From assembly GCA_013400115.1 (NCBI GenBank), contig VXBP01004157.1:62001-126000 (forward strand): 64,000 nucleotides of DNA. Reading direction: 5' to 3'. Made by a program: the position numbers and the translations under genes. The number at the start of each line of letters is the position of its first letter. The stretch's first letter is position 1. This document shows, piece by piece, positions 23,283 through 35,420 of the stretch. The notes beneath the pieces were generated by a model. The model saw only the letters and a list, made by a program, of their open reading frames with translations. It was not told the DNA's origin and ran no database searches. The stretch comes from Rhinopomastus cyanomelas (lineage: Eukaryota > Chordata > Aves > Bucerotiformes > Rhinopomastidae).

Positions 23283-25687
23283 GTACTGCACACAGGGCTC
23301 CCACACTCCGCTGTGCTGTAGGTCCTGTGTTTTCTCTCCCCTTCTGATGGGTACTGGGGGTAGGACTGGCCTCAGCGCAGTCATCCTGCACAGTGCTAAC
23401 AATGTTTTGCCTCATTTATCATCTGACATCGGCCAGGAGGGTTTGTTTGGGTCTCCTTGCGCTCTGTCAGATTACACACATGAGCACCAGCGGATGAATT
23501 GGAACGCAGTGGGGGTCACGGGGGCAGGGATTAAATCATGGAGAGGGAATGTGTAAAACAATGATTTACACTACACTATCACCCCCGAAATATTTGTGCC
23601 CGGCCCAGCTGGATTAATTGTCGCTGCTCATTCATGCGGCTCCTGCTGGCTGGTGGCCGTGTGAATGGGGCAGCATTGTTCTGCCCCAGCCCCACAGCAG
23701 GGTCTGGGGGTGAGTCCCCTCTGGGCTGCCCTTGCTAAGGGAAATTACATTTTGTTAGGAACAGGAAAGCAAACTTGGCCAGACCCCACTGCTGTCAGGG
23801 ACACAAGAAGAGCAAACAAACCAGACTGGTGTTGTCTGCTTCCTTAACCTCCCCACAGAACCCCCACAGGGGACCTTGCAGAGGGCTCCAGCTGTGTGCT
23901 GGCAGGGCTGGCTCTTGCCACACAGTGCACTGGGCATCAGGTGAAGTCCAGCAAACAGCAGCCCAGCAGCTTATCAGTTGTGGCAGGGAGACACAGGATG
24001 TTTCCCTGCCGAGGTGGGCTGTAAACCCAGCGCCATGTGCCTGGACAGAGGCTGATCTGACTAGCAGTCTCATAGTTCACTGTGAGATCTGTGCAAGAGG
24101 TGCTGTGCAGAGGTACTGCTGTCTCAGCTGGAGAAGCTGCCCCTTCTGGTCTGAAGAAACCAGAGCCCCAAATGCTGTCCAAGCCTTGACAGTCTCCCTC
24201 TAGAACTCCTGCAAGTTACAGACAGCCAACATGATTGTCTGTGGAAGCTGCATGAGGCGCTGCCAGGGTGGGTTTGTGCTCAAACCAACCAAGCTGCCTT
24301 AAGCTGGGATTAGGTGAAACCTTCAGCCCTGCAGGGCTGCTGCCAGAGCCTCCCAGCTGTGCCCATGGAGGAGGTTTGGAGAGCCAGACAGGCTTTACAG
24401 ATCAAACTCCCCTGCTCGGCTGCTGTCTGGTCCCTTTTGCAGCATCAGTGCACAAGAGGCTGAGCTGGTTCAGCTCAGGGGCGGCGTGGAACCACCATAG
24501 AGCTGTTGCTGCCAGAACTTCTCACAGAAACAAGGTGGATTGGCAGTGTGGGGTAAATCCCTTTCCATAAAGGGAGCCTGGCTTAGGGTTAAGCTGAGCT
24601 GAGGCCAGGTACACACCTCAGTCTGGCCCATCTCTGCAGAGCTGGGCAAGCTGTGTTAGCCAGACAGATGCTCTTAGTTTGCTTTCCCTATCTAACAAAT
24701 AAAACCAAGATGCACTGGTGCTGAATCTCCCTGCCTGTCCTGCGCACCCCTTGGCTGCTGACAGGGCACCTCAAGCCTTTGCTGACTGGTAGATTAGCTG
24801 AATAAAGCAAAGAAAATCCAATCCTTCCATCCTAAAGTTGTTTGTCAGGTCTGGGATTCCAGGTGCTGTTAAACCCTTAAAAGCCTCAGCATGGGGTGAA
24901 CAGCTCTGTAAGTCCCAGCCCTCCCTGAGCACTTGACCTGCTCCAGTGGCTCTCAACAAGCAGCTCACTGGGAAGCACCAGCTAAACCGATGGACCCAGA
25001 AGTTTGTGATGCTGCTCAAATTGTGGTTAAATTCTATGTATGATGGGTATGAAGGCCCTCATGGTGATGGAGAGGTGGCACTAGGCTCCCGCCTCTGCTC
25101 CTGGGCACCACTTGTGTGAGGAAGATGCACCCAAGAGCAAGATCTGCTCCAGAATCATAGAACATTAGGACATAAGAAGAGACCTTGAAAGATCCTCCAG
25201 TGCACTCCCCCCACCACAGCAGGATCCCCTAGATGAAGCTGCACAGGAATCCTTTGACTCTGACCTGCACCCAACTAAAGGCACCAACACTGAAACCAAA
25301 TGAGCAGAGTGTCTCGCTGTGAGGTCATATCTCATGTGAACAGGCTAACAGGTAAATCAGCCAAGGAGGAGTAGGTGGAAGTGGAGCTGCTCAGATATTC
25401 ACCCTGGCCAATTTCAGCATCCAGCCTCCATAAAAATTTGGATAAACCCAGCTGCAGTTGGCAGGATGAACGTTGTCCTACCAGAAACGCTTCCTAGATG
25501 AACAAGAGTGAACACTCACTAATAGCCCTAATCCTAACAACAGCAGAAATGGATGCCTTGCAGGTAAACTGGAAGCAGATGAAGGCTGGTACCAGCAGAT
25601 GCTCAGTAGTTGTCCTGTGTTGAACCTGAGTAGCTGCTGACACCTCTGCTGAAACATCCCCTAACCAGGTGGTTAACTGTTTTTAAG
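23283..25687 (+). other. DLGAP1 intron A-B
   Basis: A 2.4 kb GT-AG intron with a single CR1 tail (25153-25250). The first part (about 23395-23660) is repeat-free, mixed in composition and has TAAT-type motifs, so it is a candidate conserved non-coding element. The rest shows nothing I recognise. Confidence 0.8.
25153..25250 (-). mobile_element. CR1 tail fragment
   Basis: AGAATCATAGAACATTAGG to AGATGAAGCTGCACAGGAA, antisense, in intron A-B. Confidence 0.87.
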
Positions 25688-25779
25688 GTTGATGGTGCAG
25701 AAGAATCCAACAAATCAGGTGAAAATAAGGCAACCAATAAGTTCCAGTCCATAGGAGTGCAAGTAGAGGAGGAGAAGTG
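25688..25779 (+). CDS. DLGAP1: DLGAP1 internal coding exon (exon B)
   Basis: This 92-nt exon enters in phase 0 and leaves in phase 2. The acceptor is tttttaag at 25687 and the donor TG|gtgagt at 25780. It encodes VDGAEESNKSG, then KFQSIGVQVEEEK, and the first two bases of a Cys codon. VD completes the GIQVD motif begun in the previous exon, and GVQVE at 25754-25768 is a second LC8-type motif; in GKAP such motifs bind dynein/myosin-V light chain. Because 92 is not a multiple of three, skipping this exon would shift the frame, so it is probably constitutive. The short ORF gives weak evidence alone, but the phases fit both neighbours exactly. Confidence 0.9.
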
Positions 25780-26407
25780 GTGAGTAAAAGTTGATACTAT
25801 TTTTTCCTGGAGTACCTGATTGTGCCAGGACTCATTTTTGAGAGCCCTGGTTCCCGCACCCATGACCATAGCGACTGCTTCTGGGTCACTCAGCTGAGTG
25901 CCATGGCTCTCATTTCCAAGAGAGGATCTTGCAGGACTGGTGGGAGAACTGGAAGGGCAGTGCCATGTGTTCGGAAGGTCAATAAGTTTATACTAATTTC
26001 AAAATTACGTAAAAGCTACCTTAGCAGTGGCAGGTGATGCTGCTGGAGCAACAACGTGGGGATGGCTGCAGCAGCACAGAGCTCAGGGGAAAGTTCACCC
26101 TGTTTTGCAGCAGAATAACTGCAGCCAGGTGGGGCAGAGCAGGAGCAGAGCCCAACCAATGGCTCCTGCTGGGGTATCTCAGCCAGACATCTTTGTGTTA
26201 TAGTTCACAAATAAATACTGAGACTGAAAGTGAGACATGAGACTGGGTTCCCTCTCCCTCTCTCTTCAGGCATTGAGGCCTGAGTTAGGAGATGGAGATG
26301 CTGCTGTAACGGTAATAATAATAATAGTGATAACAACAGCCACCCTACTCTAGAACAGTTTTTGCCTTTCAGGGTTGTGTTTCTTTTCAAGGACAGATAG
26401 CAGTTAG

Positions 26408-26860
26408 AACCATAGAATCACAAACTGGTTGAGACTGGAAGGGACCTCAGGGATCACCCATTGCCAGCCCCCAGCCGTGGGCCCAGGGCCCCATCCAACC
26501 TGCCTTTGAACACTGTCAGGGTTGGAGCAGTCACAGCCTCCCTGGGCAGCCTTTTCCAGGGCCTCAGCACCCTCACAAGGAGGGATTTCTGCCTCAGATC
26601 TCACCTGAATCTCCCCTCTTTCAGCTTGAACCCAGCCCCCTTGTCTTTTCACCAGACTCCCTCAGAAAAAGACTCCCTCCAGCTTTCTAGGAGCCCCTTC
26701 AGGTGCTGGAAGCTGCTCCAAGATCACTGCAGAGCTATCTCTTCTCCAGCTGAAATGCCCCAGCTCCCTCAACCTGTCTCTAGAGCAGAGGGACTCCAGC
26801 CCACTGGATCACTCTCATTGCCTCCTCTGGACTTACTCCAACAGCTTCAGGTCCTGAGGC
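26408..26860 (-). mobile_element. Old CR1, antisense
   Basis: Tail AACCATAGAATCACAAACTG, body with CCTGGGCAGCCTTTTCCAGG and CTTCTCCAGCTGAAATGCCC. Longer but more diverged than families A and B. Confidence 0.87.
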
Positions 26861-27497
26861 TGCAGGGCAGGGTAACAAAGCCAAACCCTAACCCCTTTCC
26901 AGCAACAGAAAGGGTCAGAGTACTTGACCACAGCTGCAGATACTAAGGACTTTAGGCTCTTGGGGCTGTTTCTGCGGATAACTCTCTGTGTCCTAGGGAA
27001 TTGTGTGTCCGCAAAGGACTGACTGCAGCCACCAGTGAAGGAGATGCTCAGTTTCACACTGATTTCTTCTAAAACTATTCAAAAGTCCAGTCTTACTGAC
27101 ACCACTTCCAACTGCTCTGAATCTCCCTGAGAAGCAGCTGAGCGTTTCCCTGCAGTTCGCACAGGCTGGAGTGATTTCAGCCAGGAGAAATGTGCTGCTG
27201 CAATGACCCTGCCAGGCTGTCAGCAAGTTCCTCATTAACCTGCTCCAACATCCCTTGTAGCAGCCACTTCGTTAAGTGTCAGCCCTCAGCCCCACTCAAC
27301 ACGGCTCTCCCAGCACTCGATAAAGCAGCCGTTAGAATAGGTGATGCTGAAGGACCATTTCCCTTCAGCCTGAGCACAAAATAACTGCCCCGGCAGCCCA
27401 CCCCCTTCCCTCAAATTAAAAAAAAACTCAGACCAGGAGAACAAAGAAGGAAACAGCAGTTTGTAGGTACCTGACTTCCACAGGCCCCTTCTTGGAG

Positions 27498-27806
27498 ATT
27501 CAGAACATTAGGAATTGGAAGTGACCTCGAAAGATCATCCAGCCCAATTCCCCTGCCACAGCAGGATCCCCTAGATCCAGTCGCACAGGGACATGGCCAG
27601 GCGGGATTTAAATGTCTCCAGAGAAGGAGACTCCACAACCCCCCTGGGCAGCCCCTTCCAGGGCTCTGGCACCCTCACTGAGAAGAAGTTCCTTCTCACA
27701 CTGATGTGGAACCTCCTCTGTTCCATGTCACACCCACTACCCGTTGTCCTATCATTGGGTTCCCCCTGAGCAGAGCCTGACTCCATCCTCCTGAAACCCA
27801 CCCAGG
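27498..27806 (-). mobile_element. CR1 family A, antisense
   Basis: Tail GATTCAGAACATTAGGAAT. On - the frame is open from RTTGSGCDMEQRRFHISVRR to LAMSLCDWI. Confidence 0.93.
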
Positions 27807-29730
27807 GCTGGGGTCTATGTGTGTGTATGAGCACAGGTCAGTGCAGATAAAGGACCACCCCATCAGCAGACAAATTGAAGCAGATTTTTAGACACCCATC
27901 ACAGGTTGGACCAGAAGATCATCACTCTAACGCCAGCCCACAGCTCAGTTCAGCCCAGCAGCTTAGGTGTGCCAGTGACAACAGCAGATGCTCAGGAACA
28001 GCATAAAGGGCCTTGTGTAAAGTACAAAAGGTGTGGATAAAGCACTGCAGCTCCCAGAAGACCTTCCCAGTTCAGCAGCCAGTTGTTCAGGGACTTCCTG
28101 GGCCAGACACAGCATCTGTTTGATAGCCCTGCCTGGAGCCACCCCCTGAATTTGATCGGGTTCTCTTTGAACCTGTTTTTGCCTTTGCTGTTCCCAGGAT
28201 CATGTGGCCAGTGAATGACAGACACATCGTGCAAGGAGACACTTTGGCTGGAGGTTAGGGCTGCAAAGCTCCAGGCCTTGAAGCTGGCCACCTTCCTCCC
28301 CTCGGTTGCACTGAGGGTAGTGGTGGGACATCCCCTAGCTGGGATTTACAGGTCCCTTCTGTGCCTCTTCAGCTGAACCCTTCTGTGGGAGCCGTCCTGT
28401 ACCTCCGATGATCCTTGTCCTCCTCTTTGGACTTTCCCTGCTGTCTCAGTCCATAGCAGAATGTTTGCTCTGCTGACCAATCCCTGCTGAGCTGAGAAGC
28501 TCTGCTCACTCCACATTTCCCAGTGCAGAACTGGCTGCAGACCTGCAGCAGCATAACCGCCACTGCTGTGTCACCGGAGAGGACCTGCCGCGCCAACAAA
28601 CACCCACTTGATCCATTCTTGAGGTTTTCCAGGCACTGGGGCGGGTGGGGTGAGAAGGTAATGGAAGCTCTCTTCTGCAGAGGAATTGACCATTTTAAAG
28701 TGTTTTCTCTGGAGAACCCTTCCCAGCTCCTGCTTACTTTGCTCCACTCCTCTCCAAGCTCCACCTGAGCAGCCACTAGTTTCCTCTGTCAGCAAGAGTA
28801 GGTACGGTCCCCTGAAGTGTCCTGCACCACTCCAGAGCTGCATCACAGGTGCAATAGGACATGAGGTTCTCCTTCAGCTTCTCTCTCCCTACTCCTCCTG
28901 CAGCTGCAGAGTAGCTGCAAGCAATGAAGTTCTGCTGTCTCCTGCATTTATCCAGTTGGCTCCTGCTCAGCTGCAGGAGGTGGACTATAAATGAAAAGGA
29001 AAGGAGGTGTAGCTTCACTGTCTCCTCAGCACTTTCATTGCTGCTTGAGCTCAGACTAAACTGGAACTGGTAAAGGTGAGCAGCCAAATTACCGCAGGAA
29101 AATGGGTCCTGCACTGGCTTCAGCTGTGGGGCTGTAATGGGTGAGATGTGAATCACCAGCTGCATGAGCACCCAGCATCCTGGAGCGGTGAGAACAGGGT
29201 GGGAATCTGTTCTGCTCATTCCATCCGCAGCTCACAGCTTGTCAGCTCTGCCTTCACTACCCACCCCGCAACAGCGCTGGGTGTCTCTTACTCCTCTGCT
29301 CCAGCCTCTCCACCATAGAGAAAACCTTCCCTGGGTTCAACAGTGTTGAATGGGATGTCCAGCCTTACATGGCGGGGGGGGGAGTGTCACTGGTGTTACT
29401 GCTTCGCAGTGTGAGTTTGATGTGTCACTGCAAAGGGGTTTTGAAGGTTAAAAGATAAATTACCTCTTAAAATCAGATCCCTTTAACTTCTGATTAATTG
29501 GTGACCTAAAATCCCGAGGTACTGATCCCACTGGCCATCGCTTGGGGTAGTGAGTAGGAGTGAGAGAGATGCTGCTTTGCTGGCCTGAAAGGGGAAGTCC
29601 ATGCTGACCAGGTCAAGACAAAGCCGGCTGTGCCTGGCCATCACAGGATGAGCAGCATGGTCAGTCAGTCCTGTCTTCCCCAGGTACCCGGCAGAGCTCC
29701 CTAAGCCTGTTTTGTCTGTGCTCTCCCAAG

Positions 29731-30149
29731 CTTCCGCAGGTTTACCCGCTCCAACAGCGTAACAACGGCTGTGCAGGCAGACCTGGACTTCCACGAGAAC
29801 TTTGACATCATCGACCCTCAAGAGGACAATCTGTGTTCTGGACAGATGTCCCGACAGTTCTCTCGAGATGCCAGCACCTCCACCGTGAGCATTCAAGGGT
29901 CAGGGAACCACTACCATGCGTGTGCTGTGGACGATGACTTTGACACTGATTTTGATCCCTCAATTTTACCTCCTCCTGACCCCTGGATTGACTCTATCAC
30001 TGAAGACCCCCTGGAAGCCGTTCAAAGGTCAGTGTGCCCACGAGACGGCCACTGGTTTCTAAAGCTGCTTCAGGCTGAGAGAGATCGTATGGAGGGGTGG
30101 TGCCAACAGATGGAGAGAGAAGAACGGGAGAACAATCTGCCTGAGGACA
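29731..30149 (+). CDS. DLGAP1: DLGAP1 internal coding exon (exon C), start of GH1 domain
   Basis: This 419-nt exon follows acceptor ctcccaag at 29730; the donor is GGACA|gtaagt at 30150. The first base completes the Cys codon from exon B, then FRRFTRSNSV is read. A third LC8-like motif, AVQAD, lies at 29768-29782. A Ser-rich stretch (SRDASTSTVSIQGSGNHYH) and an acidic DDDFDTDFDPS run precede PPPDPWIDSITEDP. From RDGHWFLK (about 30041) the GKAP homology 1 (GH1) helical domain begins and includes the charged coiled-coil-like MEREERENN. The family uses this C-terminal part for scaffold interactions. A family B CR1 fragment starts only about 70 bases past the donor. No frameshift or stop is seen. 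Confidence 0.96.
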
Positions 30150-30222
30150 GTAAGTAACTGCCTGCAATGCTGTTCTGACCGTGAGAACCTATTGCATGTG
30201 GGTTGGGTGTACTGCAGCAAGG

Positions 30223-30503
30223 TCTTCCTGGAGAGAGTGGTCAGGCAGTGGAATGGGCTGCCCAGAGTGGTGCTTGAGTCCCCATCCCTGGATGTGTTTC
30301 AGAGTTGCTCCCCTGTTGAAGCTTGAAGCCCTTCTGTCTGGTTCTGTCACTAATTCCCTGTGAGAAGAGACCAGCACCAACATCTCTACAGTGTCCTTTC
30401 AGATAGTTGTAGAGAGCAATGAGGTCTCCCTTCAGCCTCCTCTTCCTCAAACTAAACAGCCCCAACTCTCTCAGTCTCTCCTCATCACATTTATTCTCCA
30501 GAC
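30223..30503. mobile_element. CR1 family B with inverted 3' segment
   Basis: 30223-30308 is sense (GGAGAGAGTGGTCAGGCAGT) while 30309-30503 is antisense and covers the adjoining upstream part of the same family (CCCTGTTGAAGCTTGAAGCC). About 30 consensus bases are missing at the junction, and no tail remains. Confidence 0.85.
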
Positions 30504-31331
30504 CACTGGTGTTGGGGTGCCAGGACCAGCCGCTCCAGCACGGTGCAGCTGCCTCCTGCTCTACCTGGTGCCAAGAAGGAGCATATGGTCGGGGCTGCTC
30601 TGCCCACCCAGCAGCACCAGGAACAAAAGCCTGGCTGTTGGGAACCTGCCCTGAAACCAGTTGTTTCCACACTCCCGGGAGCAGGAGGGAGGCAGAAGAG
30701 CTCAGGGACATGTTAGGAGCAGGGTGCACAGCCATTGTGTGCAGCCCCATGGCAGGAGCCAGGAGGATGTGTGAGGAGCGGGGTTTGCCTGCAGCCGCTG
30801 CCTGGGTGCTGCCCGCAGACAGTGCAGCCCTTGTGTGCAACAGCTGTCCAGGGGAGATGCTGCGGGTGCCCTGTGCGGGCACACCAGGTATTATCTTGCT
30901 GGGAATGAGTCTACCAGATGAGACTGGGTATTTCTAGCTGGGAATGGTGTCTGCTGCTGATGTGTAGTGGATAAGCTGTGGCTCAGCAACTGCGCCACGA
31001 GATGCCAATAGAGAGGAGTTCGGCTCCCCTTCCGCTGTGAATTATTCATTCTCTTCAGTGCTTCTGTTACCTGAAATCCTGCTCCTGACCAAGCCCCAGA
31101 ATGGGGGCGAACATCACTCACCCTTGACTGGGACACCTGATATGGGGTCCATGTGTTTTGCTGCTATGGGGAATCTGGCTGGAAGCTCCAGAGCTCTCAT
31201 CAGAAACCCCAGAGGTTGAGGGATTTGAGGCTGAAGACCTTGTGGGGATTGAGTGCTGCCCTGGGTCAGGTCTCAAGCAACAGGAGGTATTTATCTAGTT
31301 CTGCCTTCTCCTAACTGATCCTACTAGAGAC

Positions 31332-31802
31332 AGTTTGGGCATCGAGGAGAGGGGGCAGAGAAGGGCATCTGGGCTGGTTCGGGGTCTGGAGAACAGTTTT
31401 GATGAGGAGATGCTGAGGGAGCTAAGGCTGTTCAGCCTGAAAAAGAGGAGGTTGAGGAGAGACCACTGCTCTCTACAATGACCTGAAAGGAGGCTGCAGT
31501 GAGACAGAGGTTGGCCTCTTCTCTCTAGGCACTAGTGATAGGAGCAGAGGAAATGGGGTCAGATTGTGTCAGGGGAGGGTCAGACTGAATCTTAGGAAGA
31601 ACTTCTTCTCAGAAAGAGTGGGAAGGCCTTGGAGCAGGGGCTGCCCACGGAGGGGATGGAGGCACCATCCCTGGAGGGGTTCAACAAATGGGCAGCCAGG
31701 GTGTTTGAGGAGCTGGGTTAGTGATTGGGGGTTGTAGAGTGGATGGTTGGACTTGGTGATCCTGACAGACTTTTCCAACCTGGATGACTCTGTGAGTCTG
31801 TG
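31332..31802 (+). mobile_element. CR1, diverged family
   Basis: Sense copy: GGGGGCAGAGAAGGGCATCT, AAAAGAGGAGGTTGAGGAGA and tail GGATGACTCTGTGAGTCTG. Different from families A and B. Confidence 0.88.
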
Positions 31803-32084
31803 TCTGGCTCAGGTGTTTCTGCTGCAGTTTTGCTGCCGTTTTCATCTCATGTTTAACCTCTCTGGAAGAAGCTGGGGGCTTCCTTTTGTTACAGTTCAGG
31901 AGTGTTTCTCTTTCACGTGAGGCTGTGACTGGGTTTGGTGGGTCTGAGTCCCCAGGGTCAGGTGAAGTGTGGGTTTGGTGGAGAGACGAGGCAGGTCAGT
32001 GGGGTTAAAACTAAAACAGCAGACCCTGGCAAGGGCTGTCATTGCAACTGCACAGTATGTGCTCCAAGCTAGCACATCACAGCC

Positions 32085-32460
32085 CACAGAATGACTGAAG
32101 GTTGAAGAGATCTCCGTTTTTTGAGTTCAGCCATCCCCCCAGCACTGCCAGGTGCCCACTGACCCCTGTCCCTCACACCATAGCTACATGGCTTTGCAAC
32201 CCCTCCAGGGACAGGGACTCCCCCACTGCCCTGGGCAGCCTGGGGAACCTGTGGGGCAGAAATTGCTCCTCAGGGCCAACCCCATCCCAGCTTGAGGCCA
32301 TTATTTCTGGGGAGAACAGACTGACCCCCATCTAGCTTCAACCTCGTGAAGTTCAGGGAGCTGTGAAGAGCAAGAAGGTCTCCCCTGAGACACCTTTTCT
32401 CCAGTTAAACCTCACCAGTTCCCTCAGCCACTGCTCACAGCACTGGTGCTCCAGCCCCTA
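32085..32460 (-). mobile_element. Old CR1, antisense
   Basis: CACAGAATGACTGAAGGTTG, CCTCCAGGGACAGGGACTCC and CTGGGCAGCCTGGGGAACCT mark a diverged copy; related to 49856-50105. Confidence 0.82.
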
Positions 32461-32662
32461 AATCTGCAGATTGACCTCAGATCTGCTGTAACCTGAGCAC
32501 TCAGCAGCAGTGTCTGCAGTTCAGTCACTTGCAGCAGATGCTGCGATGCTGGCAAATCCCTGCTGGTTTAGTTTGGCTCAAAGGAAAACTTCAGGAGGGC
32601 AGAAAGAGAGAAGGAAGTTAAGGAAAAGATCTACTTCTCCTACTAGTTGTTTGTGGCAGAAG

Positions 32663-32822
32663 AATCACAGAGCATTAGGAATTGGAAGTGGCCTCGAAAG
32701 GTCATCCAGTCCAATCCCCCTGCCACAGCAGGATCCCCTAGGTCCAGTTGTACAGGAACATGGCCAGGAGGGTTTTAAACATCTCCAGAGAAGGAGACTC
32801 CACAACCCCCATGGGCAGCCCA
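32663..32822 (-). mobile_element. CR1 family A 3' end, antisense
   Basis: AATCACAGAGCATTAGGAAT to CCCCATGGGCAGCCC; 5' truncated there. Confidence 0.92.
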
Positions 32823-33107
32823 TAAGAGGAGACCCAAGAGTTCCTCCTCAGCCAGGAGCCAGGCAAACCAGGAGCTGGTGCTTCCCAGGCTCTCCTGGTC
32901 CCAGTGGCTCAGAGCAGTGACAGCCTCATCCCACAGCTGCTGATGGAGCCTGGCAGAGGGACAGACAATCACTGGCCTACCATGTGGCCAAGTCTCACTG
33001 GGAATCCACTGGCTCGGTGCCTCTGACCCGGCACCCGGCAGTGCCTGTTCTCACTCTGGGTCTCTTGCCTCCCCAGTAGGGGCTTTACACACACACAAGG
33101 GTTCCAC

Positions 33108-33475
33108 AGAATCGCAGAACGTTAGGGATTGCAAGGGACCTTGGAAGATCATGCAGTCCAATCCCCCTGACACAGAAAGACGTCCTAGATCCAGTCACAC
33201 AGGCACGTGGCCAGGTGAGTTTTAATCATCTGCAGAGAAGGAGACTCCACAACCCCCTGGGCAGCCCCTTCCAGGGCAGTGTCACCCTCACAGGGAAGAA
33301 GTTCCTTCTCACACTGATGTGGAACCTCCTCTGTTCCAGCTCACCCGACTGCCTCTTGTCCTATCATTGGATGCCCCTGAGCAGAGCCTGGCTCCATCCT
33401 CCTGACACCCCCTTTCTATTTTGATCAACATTCATGGGGTCACCCCTCAGTCTCGTTCTCTCCAAGCTAAAGCCA
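33108..33475 (-). mobile_element. CR1 family A, antisense
   Basis: CAGAATCGCAGAACGTTAGG to CATTCATGGGGTCACCCCTC, reaching the MNVDQ coding segment. Confidence 0.93.
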
Positions 33476-34282
33476 GCTCCTGGCTGAAGGCCCTGCGGCT
33501 ATCCCAAACCTAAAAAGGAAAAAGGGAAACCCACAGGCAAGGAAACAATCTGCCAAGTGTGCTGGTACCAGCTGGGTCAGGCGGAGAGCACTGGGCAGCG
33601 CTCTGCTCCCAGGGTACCGCACTCCTTCATGCCTAGCCCCACTGACGGCCGTGGGATGACTCCTGTAGGGTGCTCCTTCCACACTTTGCTCCATGTGGCT
33701 GTTTCCTCCCTATCAGCACAACTCAAAGGACAACAGTTTTAGGTCTGCATTTCCTGGCCTTTGTCATGCCTGGCCCTATTTAAATGTAGCTCTGTCACCA
33801 TGAATAGGGCCATAATGCGGGTCCATCCTGCGGGGAATGGGCTGTGACAGCTCGGTGGCTGCATTGCTTCGCGTGCACAGAGCCCCAGCTAACATCTGCA
33901 ACGCTAATATCAGCTGGGACTCTGCCACCCAGCCTTTGTCCCTGCCCCGGGCTCCTGGGGATGCTGTGCCCCAGCCCTGCCTGCCAGGTACCTGCATTAA
34001 GGGCAGTTTATAGTCACAGCCCTAAAGTGCCTCCTTTGTCACCGGCAGAGCCTGGGGCCTCTCCAGGCTGGAATGCAGAGGGATCAGTTGCTGTTTTCAG
34101 ACAAAATGATGATGCTGCAGCCCCTCAGAACTACTCACTACTTCCAAGTGATGGCTCCTCACCTCACTTCAGCCACCTTTTCTTCTTACGGTCTCCTGTT
34201 TTGCTTCCCTCATCACACACCCGGGCAGAGCAGATGATGGCATCACTTCTGGGGTTCTTTTTCTGTTGCTTTATTCCATTGT

Positions 34283-34706
34283 AGAGCCATAAAGATGATG
34301 AAGGGAGTGGAGCATCTGGCTGATGAGGCTGAGGGAGCTGGGTCTCTTGAACTTAGAAAAAAGGAGCCTGAAGAGTGACCCCCATGAATGTTGATAAATA
34401 TGGAAAGGGCAGGTGTCGGAGGATGGAGCCAGGCTCTGCTCAGGGACACCCAGTGATAGGACAAGGGGCAGTGGGTTTGAGCTGGAACAGAGGAGGTTCC
34501 CCATCAGTATGAAAAGGAACATCTTCCCAGTGAGGGTGACAGAGTACTGGAAGTGGGATTGTGGAGTCTCCTTGTCTGGAGACGTTTCAAACCCAACTGA
34601 CCATGTTCCTGTGTGACTGGATCTAGGGGTTCCTGCTCTGGCAGAGGGGGATTGGATTTGACGATCTTTCAAGGTCTCTTCCGATCCCTAATGCTCTGTG
34701 ATTCTT
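34283..34706 (+). mobile_element. CR1 family A
   Basis: AGAGCCATAAAGATGATGAA to CCCTAATGCTCTGTGATTC, with a deletion where GGGCTGCCCAGG should be. Confidence 0.93.
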
Positions 34707-35246
34707 CCATGAAGATGTGGACGGAGGAGACCCACAGACTTTGCAGTCCCTCAGAGCTCTGCCATTCCAGTCTTCAATCACATACTAGACCTCTGTGCAG
34801 TTCTTAGAACAAGGCGAAGCAAGAGCTTGTTGCTTGAATTCACTGTGTTTAAGAAGGTTTTAAAAAGAGTCCAGGTTGACGGGCTGGTGACACCGGTCTG
34901 TGTTTATCCCCCAGGAACCTTGTGCGACCCCAAGTAAGGAACTCTCAGTGCAGCTGATTTACACCCAAACAACCACAGCAAAGCCTCTCCTCCAGAAGAG
35001 ACAAACCCCTTAGTTCTTCAGAGTTGTCACAGGAGAGAGGTGGATGCACAGGGAGACAGGTTGAACGGAGGGAGGGGGAAATCCACCAAAAAAGGGTAAA
35101 CTCCCACTCCAAGCCCAAACCTCTGTGGCAGGTGTGACAGCACAGTGTGTTAATGATGCCACTTAATGCAGTACTACAAGAGACTGTGGTCCAGCCACAC
35201 TGTGTGTGCTGTGCAGACCTGCCTGGAAAGGAGAGGACCCATGGAT

Positions 35247-35420
35247 GGGGCAGCAGTTTGTGTTGTTGCACAACACAATTTGTTTTAGGGCAGTAGTTTG
35301 TGCTGTCACTGAGGTTGATCCATTTTGGGACTGTAGTTAGTGTTGTCGCTCAGGTTGATCCATTTTGGGTCACTCAGGTTGATGCATTTTGGAGCAGCAG
35401 TTGTTGTTGCTCAGGTTTTA
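35247..35420 (+). repeat. ~40-bp tandem array, about 4.5 copies
   Basis: Units of 39-40 bases built on GGGCAGTAGTTTGTGCTGTC followed by ACTGAGGTTGATCCATTTT, starting near 35247, 35288, 35327 and 35367, with a shortened unit before 35391. Confidence 0.88.

Larger units (their letters stand above)
25780..29730 (+). other. DLGAP1 intron B-C
   Basis: A 3.95 kb intron. It contains CR1 copies at 26408-26860 and 27498-27806, a (TAA)-like tract near 26311-26326 and a G9 run at 29374-29382. A 1.9 kb repeat-free stretch (27810-29730) has only chance ORFs. Confidence 0.8.

Noticed and set aside
22896..23321. Extended + strand ORF around exon A
   Set aside because: It includes intron bases on both sides. 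The splice sites at 22908/22909 and 23282/23283 give phases that join exon B exactly.
28890..28982. Inverted CTCCTGCAGCTG / CAGCTGCAGGAG pair
   Set aside because: Twelve-base arms about 65 bases apart made of common CAG/CTG words; likely chance.
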